A stretch of 38,722 nucleotides of DNA. Origin: Ichthyophonus hoferi. Taxonomy: Eukaryota > Opisthokonta > Ichthyosporea > Ichthyophonida > Ichthyophonidae. How positions within the stretch are numbered: position 1 is the first letter of the stretch; each line of letters begins with the position of its first letter. This document shows positions 1 through 11,000 of this stretch, piece by piece. The stretch spans positions 23,044 to 61,765 of the forward strand of contig NAOQ01000407.1 of NCBI GenBank assembly GCA_002751075.1. The letters run 5' to 3'. A program made the translations under genes and the position numbers. Under the pieces are notes generated by a model, which did not search any database, was not told the DNA's origin, and saw only the letters and a program-made list of their open reading frames with translations.

Positions 1-665
1 GGTGAGGTCATTAGTGATGACTATCAACCAACAGTCTTATTGGAAATTTTACCAACCACGGCTGTGTAGAACACATTATGATTGACCAACCCCTTTCTAC
101 ACACGGCTGTATAACATAACAACAGCAACTCTACCCGTCATCACTACAAACACTGCCCATTGTACCAATTCCCATCTGTACGTACGTATTCATAGCCATG
201 GGCCGGTTGATAGCAAACATACTGAGGTCTACAGTAATAGCTTCATTCCATACGGGCTGGTAACAGAAATATGTATTCTGACCAAGGGCTGTGTTGCGTT
301 ATAGTGAGGAATATTGGCACAGAAAAGTAGAGGTTAGCATATAGTTTTGACAGTAAGGTAGACTCTCATGAGATAGAAAGCAAGAAGGGGGGGATAAAGA
401 GATAGAGAGAGGGGGAGAGAGGGGACAAAAAACGAGATTAAGAAGTTTAAGCGTCTATAGCTTTATATGTGCTACATGTCATATTAGTCACAATGTTTCG
501 TTCCTTGTCGGGTTATTTTCATCATATGCTCACCAGTGTACATTCCTTCAAATTTACCAACCAACCCCATAGACAAATATGGGGAGAGGTGATTTGCTAT
601 TAATAACTCACTCTGGACCAGCCACAATAGGCAATGAGCAAAAACTATAATATGACAGGGGTAAG

Positions 666-716
666 CTATTCTTCGATCAATCCACCTACTCGGCTCTTCC
701 GTCGTTCAATTATAAG
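666..716 (+). CDS. possible internal exon of left-edge gene
   Basis: A 17-codon stretch open in phase 0 (LFFDQSTYSALPSFNYK) runs into a strong donor (AAG then gtaagt). Its acceptor is poor, with no pyrimidine tract before the AG. It would belong to the same plus-strand gene as the exon at 972, but the two phases do not join directly, so another exon would be needed between them. A second open stretch at about 757-850 might be it, but I could not find a matching donor. The product is not recognised. Confidence 0.25.
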
Positions 717-971
717 GTAAGTCAGTGCATATAGGGGAGGTAAACAGTGAGTAGGCATTACCGCTAGGTATCCTCTTGGCTGGAGATAAGGCGATACAAG
801 TACGAAAGAGATTGACAGCATTGGCGCTGGGGGGAACAATAATCTCTACCCAGAAGTGCTGCTCTTGCTGTGCCCTCCTTTCCCATTAGTAATCACACCC
901 ACCATCTTTATTAACCATGACTAACACCACACTGTTTATATATAATGGGCTGTAATCTTTTTTTCCCATAG

Positions 972-1084
972 GAGGTATAGCCTCCTTGGTGCTTAAGGGA
1001 GAGAAGAGGGGCCCTTATATGGACACACCGTTGGGTCTCGACCTCACTCACGAAAGAAATAGTGACATGCTTAATACGGCATAA
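972..1084 (+). CDS. probable terminal exon of an upstream gene
   Basis: A T-rich tract and acceptor (ttttttttcccatag) precede an open frame of 36 codons that enters in phase 1 and ends at TAA 1082-1084. The peptide (GIASLVLKGEKRGPYMDTPL, then GLDLTHERNSDMLNTA) has protein-like composition, unlike the surrounding AT-rich DNA. I do not recognise the family. The next AATAAA on this strand is at about 1637-1642 and could end the transcript. A competing frame over the same bases is also open for about 50 codons, so the reading frame is not certain. Confidence 0.4.
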
Positions 1085-1270
1085 TCACAATACCAGAAAG
1101 ATGGATCATGTGAATGACAAACCATGTGTCATGTGTTTGGCTGTTGAATGAGAGTAAGGGGCAGTATACAAGGAGAAATAGTTTGTGCAATGGAATTCCA
1201 TTAAGACATCTCTTTTTGGTATATTAACAGCATAGATGACGCACGAGATTCATCTGTTTTCTATTTCTTT

Positions 1271-1296
1271 CTATCTATATATATATATATATATAT
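1271..1296. repeat. (TA)n microsatellite
   Basis: A run of alternating T and A between pyrimidine-rich flanks in the spacer between the left-edge gene and the channel gene. No gene is seen between about 1085 and 1800. Confidence 0.85.
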
Positions 1297-1499
1297 CTAT
1301 ATCCGTTCTTACGTCAGGTTTTCTTTCCGTCCCTTCCTTTTCCTTGCTGTCCTACCAACTCCACCAAATATCATAATTAAAATTAACGAAAAGAAAGGAA
1401 ATGCTTACTAATTCATGGATGTCGGTTTTTGACATTAGTAGTTCAGGCTCCTCCAGGCCTAGAAACTGTGGGGGTTAATAGTGTATGTTATTCCATGCA

Positions 1500-1548
1500 T
1501 GCATTTATGTATGTATGTATGTATGTATGCATGTATGTATGTATGCAC
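1500..1548. repeat. (ATGT)n microsatellite
   Basis: Imperfect tetranucleotide repeat with occasional GCAT units, in the same spacer. No coding signal. Confidence 0.9.
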
Positions 1549-1636
1549 GTATTATTGTGCCAATGGAATAAGCATGAATTCTATATGATATAGTAGGGCT
1601 ATCTAGGCTTGCATTCTTCTCTACCTGTTACAATGT

Positions 1637-1642
1637 CGAATA
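1637..1642 (+). terminator. AATAAA, candidate polyadenylation signal of left-edge gene
   Basis: An exact AATAAA about 550 bases after the stop at 1084 and before the first candidate exon of the channel gene. It is plausible as the end of the left-edge transcript, but in AT-rich DNA such hexamers are common. Confidence 0.3.
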
Positions 1643-1807
1643 AAGAGGGTATTTTTATTATGATAGAAAACAAGCAAACACCAGTCACATGTAACACAAA
1701 TAATCTACAGCTAACCGAGCACTATTATAGCACCATATTGTTGCATATTGTTGACAAGAAAACAAAAGAATAAAAGCTTAGAATATAAAAACAAAGACAA
1801 TAAGCCC

Positions 1808-1906
1808 ATGGCCCCTTTTCAAACTTATCTGAAAACACACCGCATACTAACACTATACCTCGTTGATTCCCGTAGAAAACGCATCAAAGAAGGGAGGGTC
1901 ATACAG
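1808..1906 (+). CDS. candidate first coding exon of the channel gene
   Basis: An ATG in a fair context (aagcccATGg) opens 33 codons ending in CAG before a weak donor (gtggtc). The peptide is basic (MAPFQTYLKTHRILTLYLVD, then SRRKRIKEGRVIQ). It ends in phase 0, which matches the next candidate exon at 2312. The assignment rests on phase, position and composition only. A transcript joining it to 5098 would be decisive. Confidence 0.35.
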
Positions 1907-2311
1907 GTGGTCGATGAGTGTTGGCTCTTTGTTAGATACACGGGCCTCTAAGATCTGGAAATTTGCGTAGCAACAGACACCACACAACAGGTATTAATGT
2001 GTAGGATAGAATCACAAGCTATGGCTTTTATGTAACATATTACTAAGGTGTACAGTGAACAGGAAAAGAATGGTAGTAATATATCGGTGTTGGTGTGGTT
2101 AAATCATCACTTTTTCTTTTCATTCTCATAACTTTGTTATGGTAGGTAAATCTATATCAATCAAGCATATTATGTACGGCTTGTAAGTGGTCTCTATCAT
2201 ATCGACTACAGTGCCCCCAATATTCTATTTCCATCACGACAAATCACCAGCCATACCATTATTTCCACCCTATTTATATTAGTGAGGTCGACGCATAGGT
2301 GCAGTTCACAG

Positions 2312-2353
2312 TCTTGGTTCCAATTCTTTGAGTCCTCCTGGGAACCTATGCAG
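2312..2353 (+). CDS. candidate second exon of the channel gene
   Basis: Fourteen codons, SWFQFFESSWEPMQ, sit between an acceptor (cacag) and a donor (gtacct), in phase 0 at both ends. They join cleanly to the acidic exon at 2786. The exon is short, so chance openness cannot be excluded. Confidence 0.35.
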
Positions 2354-2785
2354 GTACCTGTCTCCCCCTTCCAGTCAGTCCTACCTCTACTATTTCTCTT
2401 TTATATTCTGGCAGTCAAGATGGCCCTACTAATCCTCGTATTTGCACTCTTTGTATCCAAATATGCGTATATGCTCACAACCACATACCATCTGCTGACC
2501 TACACTTCCACTTATATAAAAATATCGTAATAGCAGAGAAAGTATGTAAATCGTATAAGAAACGTTTAGTCTATTATATGCAATTATTGTTGTGTTTGTG
2601 TATAAAGACACTTACATCAATTTGTACACATTTCCACTTGTGTAAAGGTCTGTTTATACAGACATTTTGTATAATCTTATAGGCAAGCTCATGTCAAAAT
2701 GATTGTGGTATTTATTCTCTACTCAGACCTCTAGATACAAATTCATGCTGCAAAAAATAATTCACCTGCTGTTCCGACTGTGCAG

Positions 2786-2851
2786 GAGGAGGAGACCTCC
2801 GTAGAAAATGACTCAACATGGCTGGCATCTGACGGAAAGGATCTCCTACCC
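2786..2851 (+). CDS. candidate third exon, acidic N-terminal segment of the channel
   Basis: Acceptor tgtgcag and donor gtaagg bound 22 codons (EEETSVENDSTWLASDGKDL, then LP), phase 0 at both ends. Acidic, low-hydrophobicity cytoplasmic sequence of this kind is usual at the N-terminus of CNG/HCN-type channels. The frame stays open past the donor to about 3076, and the first codons beyond it (PVRPSL) recur at 5053-5070, so a longer alternative exon is possible. Confidence 0.5.
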
Positions 2852-5097
2852 GTAAGGCCGTCTCTCGAACTACTATTGGCCCCAGTAGTGGGATCGGAGG
2901 GGGAGAGGCGTAGTGGGGCGATCATAGATAGTTATATTCATCAATTTTTTAACTACAATCTAAATTTTGGGTATTATAGAAACAGTCTCCCGGGTATAAT
3001 TACGGAGAGAGAGAGGTCTTACACAAGACAGGTATATCTATATGACTATGTTACTAGTGACTATATTATAATATAGAGCTATGGAGGGTGGGAAAGCTCT
3101 TGCCTTTGTTCCAAATATACGCAGTTTCTGTTAGTAATATGACTAAAATGACTAGATTTTGCATGATTTTACAACCTATCTTTCTGTTAGATACATAGGC
3201 CTATACTAATTTTAACTACGTATATTATTTACAACACTGCGAAAGATACAAAACAAACCCTCCGGTTTAAAGATGGCTCATCAAATAGCTGGATACATAT
3301 TTTAAAAACTTAATTACCAATCACTATCTAGATCTAACGTTCCACAGAGATTACTTATTAAAAATTGATATTCATAGCCAATATATATTGCTATTAATTC
3401 TAATTGTCGAATCATTCTTTTGATCGATTTTAAATATCTGATTAATGGTTGATTGGTATTTGCTACATGATAAAAGCTAGCTAGTTGTATGATGCTATCA
3501 GTATTACCTATTGGAAGGAATACATGGTTCAAAGTCATAACACCCGAAAACTCCATAGATATTTCCAATATAGATAGTTCGATCCTCTCCCACTGTGTCA
3601 AACCAGGAAAATTCACTCAAGAAGTTGTAATATGCTAAATAACGGACACTAGCAATGTAATTCTTAGCATTTCAGTCATATTACCGATCACAAAAAACAG
3701 GCATGTAAGAATGTATATCATTTGTACGGGTGCTTAGAGCGACATAGAAATTACATTGGACCATCAAATTTTTGAGCTACTGGGAGCTATTTATAGCCTT
3801 GAGCCTCTCAAGATAACTATTATGACGAAGATTAGACTGAAATGTTATATTTGCCTCTAAGCTTTACGTCATTAGATCGCTATAGCTCCAAAAGGACTTT
3901 AGGCTATACATGAGGAGAAAAAATACAAAAGCCGACTATGACTTATTATTAGCATACAGACTGGTGACAATGAACAATGATAATAATTATTGTGAGATGC
4001 ATTGTTAAATATACCTTAACGTATATATTTAAGAATATTGTTTATATAATTTCTTTTTAAAATGCAATTATGTCTGCAAGGGTTGTTTGTACCAAGGTCA
4101 GTCTGATAAGGGTTAGATTATATTATCCACAACGATAAAAAACAGTGCCAAAGTGCACATTTATTTGTAATAAAAAAATAAAAAAATAAGATTAATAATT
4201 TTAATTAATATTAATATAAACCCACACTAACCTATCTATCAAATAAAAAAATGATGTGTTCCTTGTGTGAAAGGGCTGAGAAAAGGTGATCGAACGTACT
4301 TGATTATATCAAAGGTGGTAGATTGATTGGCCCGGGGGGTATCGAAAATTAATGTCTATGATGCTCATTTAAGGCTGACGAGCCACTAATAATTATTATA
4401 ATATTATTAATAACTATGTGTTAATGTAAATATACGCATATGGTATGGTTAGGGCGAGGTTATTGGTTACTTACCTTGGTGAGTTATATAATAGATTTGG
4501 TAATATAATATGGAATTCGGCTCTCATTTAATCCATAGCTAGTTAGCATATATTAGCATAGCATACTTTAAGGCCTCTTAGGGCGACTGACCTACTTACT
4601 CTACAGTGATATTTTAGTTATGCTCAATACAACACAATAAGGGTAGTGCTATTTATAGTTATTATCAAAACAACACAATAAGGGCCTTAGAGGGTCACGG
4701 AGTAGGACGATGCACGCTACTAGACCCGCACAGGTAGGCTTTACAAGGCGTTATTATTGGACCTGTTCTTTAGATGTGTATCATGGGTAGAAGTTATGTT
4801 GTCCTTGACAACAGTGAAGGTTATGGCTGGGGATGGAGGGGATCAACTCAACTGGAAGCTTATTAGGCTTAACATGCACTCTCTCTGGTTCACTCATGCC
4901 CAAGTGCAAAGTTACATGCAATCACATATTTGCGATCCATATATACATATATAAATATTTGCTTGTGAACGCAATTATTCATATATACATCTATACCTAT
5001 ACGCACGTAGACATGTTTACTAGTGCCTGCATCCACTAGGTCCCACAAACTTCCAGTCAGACCATCTCTAGCCTCACCCTACAATGTTATCCCACAG

Positions 5098-8000
5098 GCG
5101 AGAGTTAATAAAGAGATAAGTAGCGGCGCTAGAGAGAGTACAGAGAGTGATGTAGCGGACTTAACCAATCATGCCACTATCTCTAAACATACCCGGTTTC
5201 CCTGGCGGGAGGTGTCTAAGGAAGACGCCATTAACAAGGAGAATGGGAGTGGTAATCATTTAGGGGTGAATTCTGCTAGTAGTTCTATACCAAGAGTTCA
5301 TTCCTACCGTAAATTTCTAGATCCTCAAGTGGGATCGTATGGTATACAGGCACTTACTATAGATGACGATAATAAGGTAAGCATAGTTAGAATGAGGAAA
5401 AAGAGAGCGGGGGAGGGGGAGAGGGTGTAAGAAGGCGATAAGAGGAGATAAAACATATAAACTGCCTTTATAGCTCTTTACAAATAGTCACATATTCTCA
5501 TATAGGAAGGTCTTAATATATGTACGCCTGTATATGTCAGTAACTCTACCTATCTAATATTGTATTCCTTTTAAAATTAAGTCACCACCAATGTAATGTG
5601 GCCATTATAAATATACCTTTCTTTACATCATATATTTAACATATCCAGTAATAAGAGTGTAGGGACTAACTGGCCAATGATTGTACAGGGTCGTCAATGT
5701 CCTATTAATCCACAAAGTAATGTAAGTGACGATATAGGACTAAAGTGGAGATATACTATATCGCGTTACTATTGTTATTGCTATCGTGATTACTATAATA
5801 ATAATAATAATAATTATTATTATTACTATTATTATTATTATTATTATTATTATAAATACAGCTAGTATAATATTTATAATTATCCATGTCGTTATTGTTA
5901 TAGATATGTACTTGAACCAATTGTGTCATAGCATGCAGTGCCTATAAAAGGGTATTTGTGACAGTTGTGTGAGCATGAGTGTGACAGAATGTTAAGATAA
6001 CAAGGTTAACATGGGAAGAGCAGGGCCAGTAAACTTGTATGGATAATATATATATCCTGTTGATATATAGGTAGATAGTAGACAGGATGGGAACTGATCG
6101 CACTCCCTGGGCATACAGTTTAATACAGTGTGGAAAATGATCATGCTGGTCAGTCTGGTGGTTACTGTTATCCAGGTAAGGTTCTATCATCATGTGACTT
6201 CTCTTGCTTCTTATTCGTTTTCTTTAATTTTTTTTATTTCTTTCCACACACCCTTACTATTTTTAGTTTTGTTTTATTTTTCTGTAACCCCATCAACGTC
6301 CATTGGCTGCCACGAACCAATCAAAGCATTTTCTATTGAAACCTCTCTGCCTATACCCACACTGTGTACTATTACCTTTCTGCCCTATCACATATATGCA
6401 GGCCTACAGACAGCGTATGTAATGGAGGTAGGTCAGCCACCCACATACATACACCTCTTATATATCTTCATACATAACTCTATAGCACAACATCCTGGAC
6501 CACATGCACTGTGGTATAGCTATTACTCTCTATGCATCTGTTTATTTGGGTTACCCGCTTTAATTCAAACATATAACATTTCTCTCAGACACCTATATTG
6601 GTGGCCTGGCGGTTCAACACTAAAGAAGCCAGAACAGTAAGCAGCATTACTGACGTGTTGTTTATGATCGACTTTTGTATCCAGTTTTCTAAAGGTACCA
6701 TCTCCCTCTTCCTCTCCTTTCCTAGCTTGCTATTTCACCGCTTGCCAATCTACCAATCGCAATTGGGCTATTAGCATATGGTCACCTCCTTGCCATGTAG
6801 CATCATATATTTCCAATCAGCTGTCTAATACATTTCAACCAATATGGATTTCTGATGAAATGTCGTGCATGATCTAGATTGGTTTGATTGGCCTATACCA
6901 TTCATAAAGGACACTAAATAACTATTTGCAACTAACCCCATTGGTCGATTTAGGATATGTGGATGACAACCGAAATTTGATCATGAATCAAAAACAGTCT
7001 GTTATGCACTACCTACAGGTAAGGTGGGGTTGGGAGTTAGGCTATAGAGGCAATATGAGGGGGGTAAAGGCCATCTCTAGGGGAATAGAGGGTGATTATC
7101 TGTAGGACACAGGTCCGTGGTATCCACTCACACCTCATGATTATCACAGACTTGGGCCTCTTTGGACGTGGTGAGCTGCCTGCCTTGGAGTCTCTTTGAG
7201 CTTCATAGACCTTTCCCATCCGTATGTCCTCATTCTTATACGCATTTACCTTAGGGAGCGAGGGAAACAATGGAAGGTTATGACTAGTTGCATGATATTA
7301 AAATACACAATATCATTAATGAGTGGCTACCATAGCAACCACTGTTCGTCTCTTTGGGCTGTGTGATGTGAGAGGAACTCTACCTCACCCTATCAATAGT
7401 TCATACTTTATCATCAAGCTGTCTTCCTCTTGCACGTACAATACAGGGCCTCTGACCCCACCCTCGGCTTTCTCCTCTTGCCCCTCTCTCTTCTCCTCAT
7501 GCGCACATGTCTTCCTGACTCTGTGGGTCCACGATGATGTCCATGTTCTCTTTCCCTTTGTCTCTTCCTTCCCTTTCCCTTTATCCTGCTGTCTTTCTTA
7601 TCCTGATATGGTTCCTGTAGGCGGTCACTCTCATGAAAATGGTTCGTATTCTAACCATCCGTCATCTGCTGTCGTCGGTTAAGAGTCTAAACGCTGTGCT
7701 ACTAACCTGGATTAGGATAGCCTTAATCTTTGTCAGCTACCTCTGCCTGATCAACACGGTAGGCGGTGTGTATGTGTACTAGGGAAGGGAAGGAGAGAGA
7801 ACACCAGGGGGTCAGGTAGATGTAGTTAGAACCATGGCCCCTTCGGGTGACTGGTTCGCCTGTAGAGCGAAGGAGTAGAATACGGACATGTAGGGGCATG
7901 TAGTGGTATATGTGTACATATAGGTTGCTATGCCCTGGGTATTAGGCCCCTACTAACTCCCTACTGCCCGCTATGCTGTCCTTAGCTGGCCTGTGTGTGG

Positions 8001-11000
8001 TGGTACCTGGCCAGGTCCGCCGACCCTTCTGAGTATCCTGTCATGAACGAGTTTCCTGACGTCTCGGTGGTAGGTGACATTATATTGTGATTGGAGGGCC
8101 ATTGCCAGGAGGGTGTGGGGGTGTATTGGTAGATACATAGACTGGTTACTAGGGTGCTGGTTGTGGTACAGGGTGCATAAAGGATAAAGTAGAGATGTAT
8201 GCTGTATAATTTAGTGGGTAGGGAGGGAGGTGGACTATGTCTTACCATCCTGTGTATATGACGTTAGTGGTGGATCCCTGTCCCCTATCCTGTCTCTCCC
8301 ACCTCTATCCTGTCTCTCCTACTTCTATCCTGTCTCTCCTACTTCTATCTTGTCTCTCTTACTTCACTCCTATCTCTCCTACCTCTCTCTTGTCACTCCT
8401 AATCCCATCCCCACCTCTGTAGTTTATCTTTGAACGCTCTATCTTCTTCCAGTACACCATGGCGATCTATTATATAGTAGTGACGATTACTACACTAGGT
8501 ACCTCTCTTCTCTTTCTCCCCCCTCCCCCCTGCCCCTATGGCTCCCTTAGCTACATACAGGTCATTACATAGCATACCTGCAAGGGCACTCGTGGACATG
8601 TTAAGAACAGCATTCAAGTGTGCATATATATGCATATATATTTGCATGACTGCCTATTCCACAGTCGTCCTTAGTAGGTCCATGTATACATATTTGTGCA
8701 CCAACCGCAGCACAAGCCACTAATTAACAAGCACGTGTTCATTAGCCCACCATAAATAAACCGTGATGTCTTTGTATAGCCGCAATCAGGAGGCAAATAG
8801 TAAGGGCCCTCTCGTTAGCCCCTGGGTGCAGTGCATACAGTACAGGAGATAGTTCCACATGCAGGGCTGTAGCCATCCAATCCTATAGCAGGGTGCCTTC
8901 CCTGGCCTATAGCAGGCCAGTACTTACTGTGGGGGGAGGCAGGTTATGGTGACATTGTCCCGCGCTCTATGAACCAAAGATGGTTTGCCAACATCATCCT
9001 AATGTTTACTGGTAATTCCTGCTCCTTTTCATGAGCCGTGTGTTATAGGCTTATATGTGATTGGATTACCTGTATTGGTTTATACCCACTCGGATAAGTA
9101 TGATTGGTTGTACATTCGGGAAGTTGTTAGTATTTATGCCCCTGGATTGGCTAGGTATTTTAAATATTATAATTTATACTGTGGTATGGATATGTGGTGT
9201 GGTCTGCCGTGGGCTGGATGGTCCAATCAGATATTTCGATATGGAAAGGGTTTAATAATTAGCCCCCGAAAGATTGGTTGGCAAGACAGGTTGAGATTCA
9301 ATTAAATTAAAAAAGAAAACTGATATCGTACTTGGAAAAGGAGACCGTGTAGATACATGATAAGTAGCCATTAGGATGAGGAGAAGGAGAGGGGGATAAG
9401 AAGTTTATTGGAGGGGCTGGTGGCTAAGAATATGGCGTGGTTCTAGGGTTCCTGGACGCCTTCATCTTTGGTTATGTGGTATCCCTGGTGTCTACGTTCT
9501 ACTCCTTCTACATCCAGAACATTCAGAAGACAAGGTACATCCGCCAGTACATGGACAATGTAAGCCTTCATCCACCTCGGCTCTCCCTCTACTGTTAGCA
9601 TGTATTTGTTTATTTGCTTGCTCTTTCTACCAAGCTATTGTATGTTTATCCGTTCTATTACCTATGCACTTTATGAGTCTGTCCTTCGAGGTATGTCGGT
9701 ATTAGTTGAAGGTTACTAAGGCCTTACGTAGAAACCAACCACAATGATCCCTCCCCTAGAACTCTATGCCGAAAGAGATGGAGAGGCGCATCTGGCACTA
9801 TACCCATCATCGTCAACACCTGCGGGCTAGGTTTGACACCAGCTATGTGTTTAGTGGCTACCCCCATCACCTCGTGTAAGGCCATCTCACTGACAGACCA
9901 CTCCCATACCATACCTATATCTTCCTTCTTCTCTCCTTTCTCTCTTTCTCTTTTTTGTTTTTTTATCCTTCTCCCTCTTCCTCTTCCTCTCCCACTCCTT
10001 CTAAGCATTATTTTACTCTCCTGTATTACTCCATCGTCGACTATTCCTCTTATCCGTGGTTACGTTGATCTACCTTTGAAAGAATCACATTTTATCATAT
10101 CCTGTGATCACCATGTATGCCTTGGTTACCCTACCTATTTGTTTTCTAAAGTTGTTTGTTTGGAATAGTGCACGGGGAGACAAAGGATGAATGTATGATA
10201 AATTTACCGGTGTAGATATCAGAGATAGAGATTGAAGAGTAACCTGATAGAGATGAGGATGTGAATATAGACACAAAGGGGCAGAGGCATTGCTGTAGAT
10301 TAGCATGGTGTGGTGTAGAGAGAGAGAGAGCAAGCCGTCCAGACAGGCTAGCTTGCAGTGACATATACATATGCAGACCGATCGTGTCATAAAGAGTGGG
10401 GTGGCAGGGGCCCTGCTCCTGCAAATGACCTCCCCTCCCCTCCTAATGTTAGTGTTAATAGGGTGTGCCTGACACCAATGATGGGGCATACTGGTCCCGT
10501 GACCTCCCAGATACAAGCCATTCACTGCCAGCATGGCCCTGGGGTTGGCACTGCCTGTTAGCACAGCCAATCGTCTACTGTATATTTAACATAGTATTAA
10601 TTATGGTGTCATGGCCTGGCCCTATTAGGAAGGACGTCATGATGTATGCCCACTACGAAAAGCTGTCTCTCCTCTTTGGGGAACATGTAGAGAATGATGT
10701 TCTACGACAGTTGGCTTCCAAACTGCAGGTATAGATCCTTTGGTATCCTATTGTGTTGCCTCTCCCTTTCCTTTCATTGGGATATATGTCCTCTAGGGTC
10801 CTCAGCCTAATCTCTTTCCTAATGGAATAGTTCTAGAATCTTCTTTCTAGTCTACAGCTAGTGAATCATCTAACTGCTTTACCTATACATACTATATAAA
10901 TGTACCTAATACGCAGTATGGTGTTAGACATTAGAGGGTAACAATATGTCACTAACTGTACGATACGTGTATGGGTCTATTGATGTTCCCGCCCGGTGAT

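Noticed and set aside
6395-6430. A microexon (TAYVME) between S1 and S2 exons
   Set aside because: Exons 6119-6175 and 6589-6694 already join in phase 0 and match the S1-S2 spacing. No extra residues are needed.
8281-8410. A CRISPR-like array of 20-bp units
   Set aside because: Units are contiguous with no spacers and vary slightly. It is an intronic minisatellite in a eukaryotic gene.
9057-9305. Open frame between pore and S6 exons
   Set aside because: It lies wholly in an intron that is bounded by phase-matched exons, and lacks splice sites that would insert it in frame.
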